This document shows, piece by piece, positions 1-10,655 of a DNA stretch of 33,929 bases (position 1 is its first letter; each line of letters opens with the position of its first letter). Origin of the DNA: Chara braunii (Eukaryota > Streptophyta > Charophyceae > Charales > Characeae). The notes beneath the pieces are model-generated. The model was not told where the DNA came from. It saw only the letters and a program-made list of their open reading frames with translations, and searched no databases. Where the stretch lies: NCBI GenBank assembly GCA_003427395.1, contig BFEA01000035.1, positions 2,820,567 through 2,854,495 of the forward strand, given 5' to 3'. Position numbers and translations under genes: made by a program.

Positions 1-36
<36 letters not shown>

Positions 37-236
37 TCGAGTTCAGTTATGAATTTGAGCGTACCTCCAAGGCAAAAGTTGCTTGTATATTATTTTACAT
101 TACATATATTGTTTTCATATTTTTTTAAGATTTTTTTTTTTTTTTTTAATGTTCGCGTTTGGAGAGTTTCGACGCTCGTTCGCGTTCGGTCCCGAACGTT
201 CGGGTTCGGTTACCGAACTCGAACACGATGCTACAC
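1..236. mobile_element. Partial inverted-repeat element (MITE-like), right end
   Basis: The window opens in a T-run (1-33), followed by a core starting AACTCGAGTTCAG (34-80), a second T-run (129-147) and a block of GTTCGG/CGAAC words (150-226), ending in GCTACA at about 231-236. The same parts in mirrored order close the window: TGTAGC, CGAAC block, A-run, AACTCGAGTTTGG core. I infer that the two ends are partial copies of one short element family of roughly 350 bp: TGTAGC, array, A-run, core, T-run, array, GCTACA. The CGAAC/GTTCGG blocks resemble subterminal repeats seen in hAT-type elements. Neither copy is complete, so no target duplication can be checked. Confidence 0.5.
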
Positions 237-877
237 AGATTAAACTTTGAACTACACTCCCCCTGGATAAGTAGGTTTCCAATATTTATACCAAGTCATA
301 TATGTTTAGAAGACAAAAGTTCGAGTTTTGCAAAAACTAAATTCAACAAACTCTTTACATTCGTACAAATATTAGTAGCACTTCCTTTAGCGAAAGTGTC
401 TTTTCAAAATTTTTACAAAAATAAATACGAATTTTAAAAATAATTTTAACATCAAAAGTCAAAATTTATCAAACCCCTTGAATTAGTGAAACATTTGACA
501 TTCATTCCTCTAGAGAAGTAGACTTTCAAGATTATTACTTAGTTAGATATATAGTTAGGAAAAAATTTAAACCTTGCAAAAACTAAATCAGACTAACTAT
601 ATGGATTTGCAAAAATTTATGCAAACTTCCCTTAACAAAAGTGATTTTTCAAAATTTATATAAAACCAGATATGAAGTTAAAACAACTTAACTTTGCGAA
701 AAACCAATTTGAACTAACTCTTATAGCACCAACGCATAACGAGCATCCAAGTTGCAAGCACACACAAACAAGGTAAATACCCTCACCAAAATCCCAACTT
801 ATTTTCATAGAAGGTAATTTTTTTATCTTCCAAATGATTAACCTTTTACCCACCTTACATATGGTATGACGCTAAAC
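237..877. repeat. AT-rich degenerate tandem repeat region
   Basis: This stretch holds no gene. Diverged copies of one sequence recur: a block starting TTTGCAAAAACTAAATTCAA near 335 returns as TTGCAAAAACTAAATCAGAC near 577 and more weakly as TTTGCGAAAAACCAATTTGA near 693. Between them the words CTTCC..TTTAGCGAAAGTG and CTTCCC..TTAACAAAAGTG also align. The repeats are too diverged to fix a period and look like an old AT-rich satellite or transposon remnant. Confidence 0.45.
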
Positions 878-1494
878 CATTCTGTTTAGAAACAATGTCT
901 AACATAACTTAGGTTATTCGCGAACAGGTTGCATAACTACTTCTCTCTTCTTTAGGTTTATAAGTGAGTAAATCATTCTGCTTATGAACAATGTCTAGTC
1001 GCTCTCAACTGTTTAAATATTCAATATTTAAGTAATTATATGCCTTGTCTTTTGATATGGGCAGGGGATTGAACCATTCTACTTAGAAACAATGTTGAGG
1101 ACCTTTAGGTTGCCGAATTTACTTTCAATTATACTCTTGAGTCTTGATTTTACCTCTTTTTTTTGTGATACAACTTAAGTTAGGTAGTTCTTCTCAGAAA
1201 CAATGTCTAGATGTCTGTTCATATGAAAATATAAAGAACTTGAAGTAGTTTCAATATATAATTTTTTTGCGCTTAGTGTGTATGGCTTCATGCTAAACCA
1301 TTTTGCTTAGAAACAATGCGTAGCCTTCTACCAAAAACCTGTCTCATAATAAAACAAGTGTTTAGGAACAATGTTCAATTTATCTCAAGACACACAAAAG
1401 CATGAAGTTGGATCATTCTGGTTAGAGATAATGTTCAGCTTCAGTCATAAACCCCCAAAAGAAACAGGCAGCCCGAATCATTCTGCTTAGAAAC
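878..1494. repeat. Irregular array of a 20-bp motif (left part)
   Basis: Eight copies or variants of CATTCTGCTTAGAAACAATG, usually followed by TCT, begin near 878, 974, 1075, 1187, 1299, 1356, 1414 and 1479. The sequence between copies is unrelated. Start-to-start spacings are 96, 101, 112, 112, 57, 58 and 65 bp, so roughly one or two times 56. The motif contains TTCT and AGAA flanking a variable tetranucleotide (GCTT, GTTT, ACTT, GGTT), so it could form a small hairpin. The last copy is cut after GAAAC by the chromovirus insertion. No known family is recognised. Confidence 0.7.
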
Positions 1495-2759
1495 TGCATG
1501 GGTCCCGAAGACCAACTCACGCCAGTGTGTACATGTCATGCATCGTCCTTGCACACAACGATCAAAAGTCTCACACAATAGACAAAGGTAGATGATAAGA
1601 GAACCGAGTTTCACCCCTTATATTAACAAAAATATGATTACAAAGAGTTTCATAGTTCCCTGAGTCCAGCGCTCAACAGCGCAATGTCAATTCAGCATCA
1701 ACTCATCGACATGATTTCGAATACATCAGCGCTACTCCTGCAGATTGTCTCCAAGTCATCAATGTGGTCACTACTCATCAGCGTCACTTCTGCAGTTCAA
1801 ATCCAACTCAGGTAAGTATCTTCCATAGCCACACCTTGAATGAACATTCTTTGCCTTGGTCCCTCCCTCCTACGATGCATACACACTCTTCTCTCGCAAG
1901 GATCTACTATGAATGCTACTCATAGCTGTCTACTACTAACTCTCTACTACTAGTACTGACTCGCTGGGCAGCTATGGCTGCATCACTTCCAGCGCACAGG
2001 CTTCTTCCCTCACTCAGCGCATCTTCATCCTCCAGAGCTGCTCCTCCTGGCTTAGCGCACAAGTGCACCAACACTTCCACGCAGAAATGACCAGTGGATA
2101 TCTGGCGAGGAATGAGGCTGGCTGTTGCCTTTATAGTGTTGGCCTCTCCTCGCTGGGTCTGCATTGGCTCCGTTTGCCTTTCCTTCGTCCCAGACCCGAC
2201 ATTGCATGTGTCCCAGTACAGTCCCAATGAAGTTCAACTGCTGTTGAGGCCTCCCGACCTAGATTTGGACTTGAAAGTCTGAATCTGGACTGTCCCCTTG
2301 ACTTAGACCAGAACTGGGACTTTACCTATGGACTTACTTTCGAACAGGCACATCTTTAGACGAACAGACACACTCACTGCCTGAACAGACACTCCCAANT
2401 AGACCAGAACTGGGACTTTACCTATGGACTTACTTTCGAACAGGCACATCTTTAGACGAACAGACACACTCACTGCCTGAACAGACACTCCCAATGTGTG
2501 AATAGACACTCTTCTTTGCACGAACAGGTGCACTGACTGCACGCACAGACACACCCCATGCTGAACAGACATGAAGTGCACATCTCCTGGTGAACAGGTA
2601 AGTCTTTTGACAATGCCCTTTGCTTTAGATTAAGTCGTGCCTGTTGATAAAGAACTTGACCTTTGACCTGCTTTCACATTTTGAGCCCTGGCGAGATACC
2701 CTTTCACGCTGCTTTACTTTTACAAGGCCTTAGGCCTGCATCGGGTAAAGACCTTTTTA
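1495..2759 (-). repeat. 3' LTR of the chromovirus
   Basis: It begins TGCATGGGTCC and is collinear with 9487-10655. It ends in TTTTTA rather than CA on the plus strand, so the inner boundary is set by where similarity between the two LTRs stops. It is 1265 bp as assembled, including an exact 95-bp duplication around an N at 2399 that the other LTR lacks. Confidence 0.9.
2304..2494. other. Probable assembly duplication around a single N
   Basis: Positions 2304-2398 and 2400-2494 are identical 95-bp copies separated by one undetermined base at 2399. The homologous LTR at 9487-10655 has this segment once (from about 10297). This is what an assembler leaves when it joins two overlapping contig ends without merging them. 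Confidence 0.9.
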
Positions 2760-2769
2760 CTCTCGCCGN
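2760..2769 (-). promoter_or_regulatory. Candidate polypurine tract, with a gap base
   Basis: On the minus strand the bases just before the 3' LTR read CGGCGAGAG (2768-2760), mostly purine and where the plus-strand primer of reverse transcription should lie. The N at 2769 marks another contig join, so bases may be missing. Confidence 0.35.
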
Positions 2770-2797
2770 CCTAGTTTCGAAGTCCTCTGAGAATCAT

Positions 2798-4297
2798 TTA
2801 CCTATTAAGGATATGAATCCCTCTTTTTGCGCTCTCATATGCAGATACAATATGAGGTGCAGAGTCTAATAGCTCTTCTCGTGTGAACCAACGATCTTCA
2901 CTAGGATCCTGGTATGCAAACCTCACCTTATATTGTTGTTGTGGTTTGCCCCTACGTCCAGTGTGGTAGGTACTTTCTGCAACAATTTTATCCACGTCAT
3001 ACTTTCCATCCATACTTGGAGGTATCGCTGATCGACGACTTGGAAAGATCTCATTTGTTACGCAAGGTAAGAGCTTGGATGCATGGAACACTGGATATGT
3101 ACGTAGATGTAGAGGAATCTCAATGACATACGAAGGACCATCCACATCTCCAGTTACATTTAAAACCTGCCAAGGTCCTCTGTAGGCGGGTAGAAGTTTC
3201 GGAGAAATGTTATCTTCAGGTGCGAATTCTTTAGACTTTACCCAAACTAAGTTTCCTACAGCAAATAGAGACGGTCGCCTATGCTTATTCGCCTGTTCAA
3301 TCATCTGGTGTTGTGCTTTGACTATATTTTCCTTTACCTTTTCAATATCTTTTTGGAATTGGATTGCGAATTCACTAGTCCCTAGAGGAAGCTTATGTAT
3401 TTGATCTGGGTTCAATCGATCAATGGGTCTACGAGGACGCCATCCCAAATGTAACTCCATAGGAGTCTTACACGTAGATAGATGTACAGAGTTATTGTAG
3501 GCACTGTCAACTTTAGGCAGATGTCCATCCCAGTCAATCTGATCGAGACGAATGTACATGCGCAAAGTTTGCTGCAATATCTTGTTCATCTCCTCAGTCT
3601 GGCCATTAGTCTCAGGATGCCTGCCTGATGACATAGTCAACTTAGAGTCATATACGTTCATTAGTTGCTGCCACTGTTCACTTGTAAACCTGGTATCTCT
3701 GTCACTGACAATATTCAAGGGATGCCCAAAATCCTTTATCCAATGGTTAAAGAACTCCCGAATTACCAAATTAGTCTTTGCTTCCGAAGGTAAAGCTATA
3801 AAAGCAACATACTTAGTGAATTTATCCACTTTGACCATTACTTGCGTTTTTCCATTTCTGCTTTTTACCTTAGTATCCATGAAGTCTATAGACACAGAGT
3901 CTCCAGGGCCTGTAGGAATAGGCAAGGGCTTAAGCAACCCGAGGGGAGATTGTGTGGTGCTTTTGTTTCGTTGGCACACTTGACAACCTTGCACATACGC
4001 GATACAGTCTGCTTTCATGCGAGGCCAGGTGTAGGAACGCAATAAAGTCCCGTATGTCTTCTTCCAACCAAAATGGTCTTCCGTATCATGGCATTCCCCT
4101 AAGATCATACTCTTGATCTCTTCATTATTGGGTATACACAGCCTATCGTTCACATTAGTTCGTTCATACAATAGACCCTGAGTAACTTTATGATCAGGAA
4201 ACTCTGCTGGATTTTCTTGCACTTGCTTAATCATTGTCCCATAGATAGAGTCAGAGGGATACGCACTTCTAATCTTCTCTTGTAGGTCAGCACCCAC
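2798..4297 (-). pseudogene. Chromovirus integrase with C-terminal chromodomain (pol 3' part)
   Basis: An open stretch of 499 codons covers the end of the RNase H linker, the integrase and a chromodomain. Integrase inserts the cDNA copy into host chromatin. The zinc-binding HHCC set is visible at H70, H75, C105 and C108. The catalytic D-D-E core fits D138 (SIDFMD), D199 (SDRDTRF) and E235 (GQTEE), with the usual 35-residue gap between the last two. A GPY/F-type module follows (RGPWQV at 373-378). Residues about 434-490 look like a chromodomain: VDKIVAE, then YKVRFAYQ, then EDRWFTREEL, then IVSAYE. Chromodomains in this clade are thought to steer integration by binding histone marks. The frame is separated from the upstream pol frame by a one-base shift near 4360. 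The first methionine is internal to pol, so this is part of a polyprotein. Confidence 0.9.
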
Positions 4298-4341
4298 ATC
4301 TAAATACGTTACAATGGCACCGAAAAAGTCTGATCTACGAC

Positions 4342-4977
4342 TTAGTGCATCCGCAACAACGTATACTTACGCTTTACTGGCTTTAGCTCAAAATCAAACA
4401 TATCAATCTCTGCAGCCCACCTAGTCAACTCAGGTGTCATTCGAGCTTGCGTTTTGAGCCAGCAAAGTGTTTCATGGTCAGAGTATACCTTAAAATGTCG
4501 TCCTATGAGATAGTGTTGCCAATGATTGAGAGCCTCTCGAAGAGCATATAACTCTCTTTCATACGTCGAGGCGGCCACTTTTTCATTAGGCAATCGACAA
4601 GACATAAACTCTACAGGTCTGTATCCATGTCCATCGTCTTGTTGGAGTACAACACCTATGCAATATTAACTAACGTCGGTCGTGACTATGAAAGGTAATG
4701 AAGGGTCTGCCACTTTCAAAACCGGGTAGTTAATCAAACACTTTTTCAGACGTTTGAAAGACATAGTGCAGTCTGAATCCCACTTCCAAATTACTTCTTT
4801 CTAAAGCAACCTGCGAAGTGGAGCAGCTATTATCGTAAAGTGTCTTACAAACTTGCGATAATAGTTGGCTAACCCAAGGAACGACCGCACCTCAATCAGG
4901 GTGCAGGGGTTCGGCCAATTTCTAATTGCTGCTATTTTAGCATCTTCCGGTTTGACCCCATCTCCATCAATCACATG
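4342..4977 (-). pseudogene. Chromovirus RNase H region, broken by stops
   Basis: This part of pol degrades the RNA strand during reverse transcription. The frame continues from reverse transcriptase but has three in-frame stops: YL*HVID (near 4978), LL*KEV (near 4801) and DVS*YCIG (near 4670). After them an 87-codon open piece (4605-4342) carries the conserved YERELYAL glutamate and VYSDHETLCWL aspartate of the Ty3-type RNase H. The expected link VADALSR is present but in another frame, so a one-base change near 4360 breaks the polyprotein. Similarity order and spacing leave little doubt about identity. Confidence 0.85.
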
Positions 4978-5541
4978 TCATAGGTATAGAACCTGACGCT
5001 TAGCCCATTCACACTTCCTTGGGTTTATCTTGAGGTTTGCTTCTCTTAGCTTACTTAGCACAAGTCGAAGGTGCTCAGCATGTTCTTTTTCATCTTTGCT
5101 GAAAATCAAAATATCATCTAGATAAATAACAACAAATTTGTCAAGCCACTCACGAAATAGTTCATTCATCGTTCTTTGGAAAGTGGCATGGGCATTCGTT
5201 AGACCAAAGGGCAAAACTACGAATTCATAATGCCCATACCTTGTCCTAAAGGCAGTCTTATGTTGGTCTTCCGGCTCAACCTCAATCTGATGGTAGCCGG
5301 ATTTCAAATCAATCTTTGAAAATATTTTGCTACCCTGCACGCAATCCAATAAATCATCTATTCGCGATAATGGTTCGACATTCTTTACTGTTATATCGTT
5401 TAATCGTCTATAGTCTATACACATGCGAACGTCGCCATCCTTCTTGGGCACAAAGAGCACAGGTGCACCATAGGGCGAGGAGCTAGGTTTTATCCATCCA
5501 TTTTTCAGCAACTCATCGAGTTGGGTTCGCAGTTCATCCAA
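4978..5541 (-). pseudogene. Chromovirus reverse transcriptase domain
   Basis: The polymerase that copies the element RNA into DNA. Conserved blocks appear in order: [19 protein letters not shown] (30-48), [11 protein letters not shown] with the first catalytic aspartate (D78), [13 protein letters not shown] (110-122) and the YLDD active site (140-143). The family usually has NAPATFQ, so the proline is changed to histidine here. The frame is the same as protease upstream, separated only by one TAG codon at 5545-5547. It ends at a TGA near 4978 where family members have a glycine codon in YLGH. Confidence 0.95.
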
Positions 5542-5544
5542 TTC

Positions 5545-6462
5545 CTAGGGCGACATACGATAGATAGGCCCCATCGGGGGCGCGCTCCCTGGAAGGATAT
5601 CAATGCGGTGTCGAATTTGTCTTTCTACCACACCACTTGGGGCTTCAACCACATCTGCGAACTCTTTCAGGATCCTCTCAATTTTTTGAGACCTGAGTTC
5701 TTCCTTAGTTTCTCCCTCCTTTACTGGGCGCACATATGCAACAAAGACTTGGTTATATAAGTTGTATTTCTTTACATGGCGAGCGAACGCTGGGGCACTC
5801 ATGCAACAGTGAGCTAGGCTGCTTTCTTTCCCAGACTCATGATAGAGGCGATTTTTTTTTTTACTTTCTTGCGGACTTGGGAGCCAACATTCATGCTCTC
5901 TCAACTTTAGATCCGCATTTGCAGCCTCACCCCAATCCATTCCTAGCAACACATCAAAGGGCAAGTTATCCTCCACCAAGAAGGTCAGAGAGTGGAGAAC
6001 ACGTTCCACCTTCCCCTCTGCCTCTAACCAAAAGTATACTTGAACCCCCTCAACGTATCGATCCATGACAGTTTCACTGCTATTAGCTAGTTTACTTACT
6101 ATGGGCTCATTTAACTTCTTAACCTTGAGCCCAAAACACAGTTTTTGCAATCCTCTTTTACTAATATAACTGCGTGTAGACTTGCTATCTATCATACCTC
6201 CTACTCTTACTCGATTTATTTCCAGATCTGCAATTATTAGCTGTCCTTTCTTTTTTCGCATTTCAGTCCAGGCTTGGCGACGAGTGGCCAACTCATCACC
6301 CACGCCAGCGAGGGATCCATCTAGAGAGATGCATACGTTTGCCACCTCTGGACAGTGCGCTAGATGGGGACTGTCTTCCTCTTCAATTTCTGCCAGTGGG
6401 GCCTTCGAATAGGAGGATTTTGATTTTTCAACATTCGAAGTCCCTGTAGAGGCAACGGGCAC
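5545..6462 (-). pseudogene. Chromovirus retropepsin-like protease and RT N-terminal linker
   Basis: An aspartic protease of the retropepsin type that would cut Gag-Pol. The active-site region reads GGMIDSKSTRSYIS (88-101), so the usual D-S/T-G is D92-S93-K94; loss of the glycine should impair catalysis. The flap and C-terminal block VLLGMDW (171-177) is intact. Residues about 230-305 (VRPVKEGE..., EFADVVEAPSGVV, RIDILPGSAPPMGPIYRMSP) match the linker that leads into reverse transcriptase. A TAG codon ends it, after which the same frame continues into the reverse transcriptase. Confidence 0.88.
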
Positions 6463-7459
6463 CTCTACTGGCTGTTCCCTTTTGCCCCCCTATAGTCAGG
6501 GCAATAGGGGACAATGTGGTCGGGGTCCCCACACTTGAGGCATTGGTCTGCTTTCTTTCTTGCTTGCCATACTTTTTTGTTATTCCCAATTCTTTCCAAG
6601 GCTCTCCTTCGGGTAGGCCTGGATGTGGTGGGTATGGTTTGTCCCACTTGTTATACCATGCGCCTCTTCCTCTTCCCCAGGCGGAATAAGAACCACGACC
6701 ACCTTGTGAGGGACCATTTCCCCTTCCTCCCACATAGTGGCTTCCTTCACCAGCACCCCTCTGGTTGCCGAATCCTCTTCCACCACGGCCGCGACCTCTT
6801 CCTTGGCCACGCCCTCTTCCTTGACGCCCTCCCCCGCGGGCTGCAACAGCCGCGTAACTCCCCTCCTGAGCTACCGATCTGTTGGGTTCATCGAGACCGT
6901 AGTCTACCTGATCCCAGGAGATGGTCTCGGCGCCTCCTTCCTCAAAGGTTTGAAGGAGACTGTCCTTCCCAGGTATCGACCCTGAGATAGTGCGGTTTTG
7001 CCATCTTTTGCCCGCTTGCAGATCCTTCCAGTAATGGCAATAGTTCGCTTCGGCGAGGAAGCCGGCGTGATCTATTGCGATCTTGCCGAACTTCTCATAT
7101 GTCATCCTTTCTTCTTTGGTTCGGGGATAGAGTTGTGTTCTCAGGGGATCCGGAAGTGCTCGTGCAAAACTATTTAAGATTTGGGCCGGCGTTAATCCAT
7201 GATCAGGGCATTGTAACAGTTCGTCCATAGTTGCCTTTAAGGCAGACGTACTTTTCCATTTCCTATCAGGAAGGCTGAGGATCAACATCTTAGTGCGTCT
7301 TGCTAAATTCTTATCCTTGAATCTTTCTCTTACGGCTTTGAGGAAATCTTCGATTCGCGTTTGTTGCGAATATTCTACCATAGAGTTGCATCCCGCCTCT
7401 TTTTGCAGCGAGATAGCGAAGCTCATGGCGTCGCCTCCCATGCATGAAGTTGCCATCAA
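6428..7459 (-). pseudogene. Chromovirus gag core and nucleocapsid (frameshifted)
   Basis: Gag forms the virus-like particle and packages the element RNA. Residues about 1-150 look like the retrotransposon gag core (MATSCMGGDAMSFAIS, then FLKAVRERFKDKNLARRTKMLI, then LLQCPDHGLTPAQILNSFARALP). An arginine/glycine-rich stretch follows (about 200-270, GRGRGQGRGRGRGGRG), typical of RNA-binding nucleocapsids. The zinc knuckle CLKCGDPDHIVPYC (C-X2-C-X4-H-X4-C) lies at about 6500-6545 but in a neighbouring frame (6465-6647), so one indel near 6560 separates it from the core. Confidence 0.85.
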
Positions 7460-7702
7460 TACCCTGTCCCAATATGGAATACGTTGTCAGTATACATACG
7501 TTTCGATTGCGGCCGCCCAATGCAGAACACTTTCCTCCTTCTTTCCATTTTAGGTCCACGACAGTTTAAGTTTTATCTTGCTAACCTGCTCGGTTTCCTG
7601 AAGAAGTTTTTCTTTTGGATCCCCTCTTCCTTTCCTCTTCTTATCATCATTGTCGTCGACATCACCATCTCCTCCTCCGCCTCCAGCGCCCTTTACTATC
7701 TT

Positions 7703-7972
7703 TTATATGACTTCGGGAGTGAAAGTCTTCGTGACATGTTCATCCAAGGCCCGGATGTAAGTCTGAACATGTTGGTCAACGTCCTTGGCGGACTTTTCCA
7801 AGAAGTTATTCCAAACATTTTCGAACTCAACCCGATGCGTTTCCACTCTTTGTAGGGTCTGACGCATCAAGGCCATATCATGCCTTGTGTTGAGGACGGC
7901 CTCTCTGAGGAGAGCAAGTTGTTCTTCTATCGCAGAGGGTTTTTCTTTTTGCGCTTCTAAAGCCTTCTGCAA
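7703..7972 (-). pseudogene. Chromovirus gag N-terminal coiled-coil segment
   Basis: Ninety codons with a strong heptad-like pattern (ALEAQKEKPSAIEEQLALLREAV, then MRQTLQRVETHRVEFENVWNNFLEK), predicted coiled coil. The frame differs by two from the 8050-8517 frame, and a stop after FTPEVI separates it from downstream gag, where KIVKGAGGGGGDGDVDD continues. A long A/G-rich run at about 7985-8012 is a plausible slippage site. Confidence 0.6.
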
Positions 7973-8049
7973 TTTTTTCCCCTCCGCATGAATTTTTCTT
8001 TTCTTTTTTCTACCTCTTGCTGTCTAGCGGCCAACAGCCTGCTATTTAG

Positions 8050-8517
8050 TTAAGCCCTTTTCTCCTCCATCATCAAGTTTCGTTCAACGACATCTGTGAC
8101 AGTGGCCAACTTAGCGATGAACGTATCCCGTTCTTCATCAGTTTCCTTTAATGGCTCGCTGGAGTAGTAGTATTGTCCAGCCCAATCTAATGGTTCAACG
8201 GGAAGTCGGTTGGCTGTACTACTCTCCGGTATATCAAGATGACGACGTCTTTGCAAAACTTCTCCTTCTTCCTGTTCCTCTTTTTCTTCTTTTTCTTCTT
8301 CTTCTTCTTCTTCTCGTATACTCTTCAACTCTCCTTCTGCCAGTTTGCGGTCAATCTCTGCTTGTTCCGCAGGTGTGGGGCCAGGCTTCACTGTCCCCGA
8401 TCGCATCAACATGCGGGATGAACACACACGTCCGAACCCCAATGGGAACATGAGCCGGAACAACGACTCCAACAAGACAGAAAGGGCCAACAGGCCCTGT
8501 ATGGGATAGTCATCCAT
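8050..8517 (-). pseudogene. Chromovirus gag N terminus
   Basis: A 155-codon frame beginning MDDYPIQG. It includes an acidic run (about residues 74-90, mostly glutamate from GAA/GAG repeats), and ends in MMEEKRA before a TAA. Position and orientation make it the start of gag; by sequence alone it has no recognised domain. The upstream leader contains no better start. Confidence 0.5.
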
Positions 8518-9469
8518 GATGACAACCGGTACAGGGGACCCTCCGCCGGATCACCACAGTACTATCCCACTTACGGACTCAGTTCTTGATCCACGGTGAA
8601 TGGAGTACTGTACTTTTTTTTTTTTCTTGATTGTAGAAGGTGCTGCGTAGAACAAACAACAGATCAAACTAAAACAAGCTTACTGTTTGGATATGTATAC
8701 TCCTTTTTTTTTTTTTGATATGCTGTCTGGCTCCCTGGATCAGACTTTTGGCAATGGGTTTCTGATGTCTTGCTTCTCTTGATATACTTTTTTTTTTTTT
8801 TGATACTAACTGGCTGGTTGTCTGATGCAGGTATGGAGTACAACGCAGAAGGTCAGATGCAGATGGTTCGCTTATCCAACCAGGCAGAAATACTTCGTTC
8901 CGTTTTTCTTTCTTTCAGGCTTAATTGGCCCTGTAGATACTCATCACCGTGCTTGAGCTGCTTGGTGTTTGCAATCTGACGTGGCAGATAGCCACTTCCC
9001 ACATCGATCCTTAGTCCCTGATGACGATACCCAGCCTGCCTATCGAGAGGGGTAGGAGAGAAATCTACTCCTACCTGCAGAACACTGGACCACCTAACCT
9101 AGTGTGACCAGACCCTGACACATCGCACTTGGACCATCCAGACTCTAGGACGATCCAGATCCAGACTTCGACTTCAGACCAGATCAGCAGCAGTCACATT
9201 CAGAAGGTCAGAGAGAGAGAGAAGGTAGGGGACACACACATGCATGCAGGTTCAGGGAAAGGAGGTGCTTCTCTCTTCTTGAAGATACCGCCGATGATGC
9301 TCCACGACGCTCCGCACGCTCCAGGTAAGTAACTCTCACCTCTTCTTCTTCGGCCTGCTTACCCCATTATCAAACACTTCTTCTCTTCCTCCCTCCTTCA
9401 CTTATTATCCATCACCACTTCTTCTCGCCGGCCTTAATCATGCCAGCGCTATGAGTGCAGCGAGCATCT
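8518..9469 (-). other. Chromovirus 5' leader
   Basis: About 950 bp between the primer site and gag, without a credible gene on either strand. It has four T-runs on the plus strand (8612-8624, 8703-8716, 8788-8801 and shorter) and a GA-rich patch at 9210-9225. Leaders of this size usually hold packaging signals; none can be identified here. Confidence 0.6.
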
Positions 9470-9481
9470 GCTCCGATACCA
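9470..9481 (-). promoter_or_regulatory. Primer binding site, initiator tRNA-Met type
   Basis: Read on the minus strand, TGGTATCGGAGC lies five bases inside the 5' LTR edge. The common plant primer site complementary to the 3' end of initiator tRNA-Met is TGGTATCAGAGC, so 11 of 12 bases agree. Confidence 0.9.
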
Positions 9482-9486
9482 AAATT

Positions 9487-10655
9487 TGCATGGGTCCTGG
9501 AGACCAACTCACGCCAGTGTGTACATGTCATGCATTGTCCTTGCACACAACGATCAAAAGTCTCACACAATAGACAAAGGTAGATGAGAAGAGAACCAAG
9601 TTTCACCCCTTATATTAACAAAAATATGATTACAAAGAGTTTCATAGTTCCCTGAGTCCAGCACTCAACAACGCAATGTCAATTCAACATCAACTCATCA
9701 ATATGACTTCCAATACATCAGCGCTACTCCTGCAGATTGTCTCCAAGTCATCAATGTGGTTACTACTCATCAGCGCCACTTCTGCAGTTCAAATCCAACT
9801 CAGGTAAGTATCTTCCATAGCCACACCTTGAATGAACACTCTCTGCCTTGGTCCCTTCCTCCTACGATGCATACACACTCTTCTCTCGCAAGGATCTACT
9901 CTGAATGCTACTCATAGCTGTCTACTACTAACTCTCTACTACAAGCACTAACTCGCTGGGCAACTATGGCTGCATCACTTCCAGCGCACAGGCTTCTTCC
10001 CTCACTCAGCGCATCTTCATCCTCCAGCGCTGCTCCTCCTGGCTTAGCGCACAAGTGCACCAGCACTTCCACGCATAAATGGTCAGTGGAGATCTGGCGA
10101 GGAATGAGGCTGGCTGTTGCCTTTATAGTGTTGGCCTCTCCTCGCTGGGTCTGCATTGGCTCAGTTTGCCTTTCCTTCATCCCAGACCCTGCATTGCATG
10201 TGTCCCAGTACAGTCCCAACGAAGTTCAACTGTTGTTGAGGCCTCTCGGCCTAGATTTGGACTTGAAAGTCTGGATCTGGACTGTCCTCTTGACTTAGAC
10301 CAGAACTGGGACTTTACCTATGGACTTACTTTCGAACAGGCAGATCTTTAGACGAACAGACACACTCACTGCCTGAACAGACACTCCCAAGGTGTGAATA
10401 GACACTCTTCTTTGCACGAACAGGTGCACTGACTGCACGCACAGACACACCCCATGCCGAACAGACATGAAGTGCACATCTCCTGGTGAACAGGTAAGTC
10501 TCTTGACAATGTCCTTGGCTTTAGATTTAGATGTGCCTGTTGATAGAGAACTTGACCTTTGACCTGCTTTCACGTTTTGAGCCCTGGCGAGATACCCTTT
10601 CACATTGCTTTACTTTTACAAGGCCTGAGGCCTGCATCGGGTATAGATCCTTTTA
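9487..10655 (-). repeat. 5' LTR of the chromovirus
   Basis: 1169 bp beginning TGCATGGGTCC on the plus strand, collinear with 1495-2759 throughout. It lacks the 95-bp repeat present in the other copy and so gives the true structure. Transcription should run leftward from here; I could not place a convincing TATA box. Confidence 0.92.

Noticed and set aside
878-1494. CRISPR-like spaced repeats
   Set aside because: Copies are variable, spacing is irregular (57-112 bp), the context is eukaryotic, and no cas genes are present.
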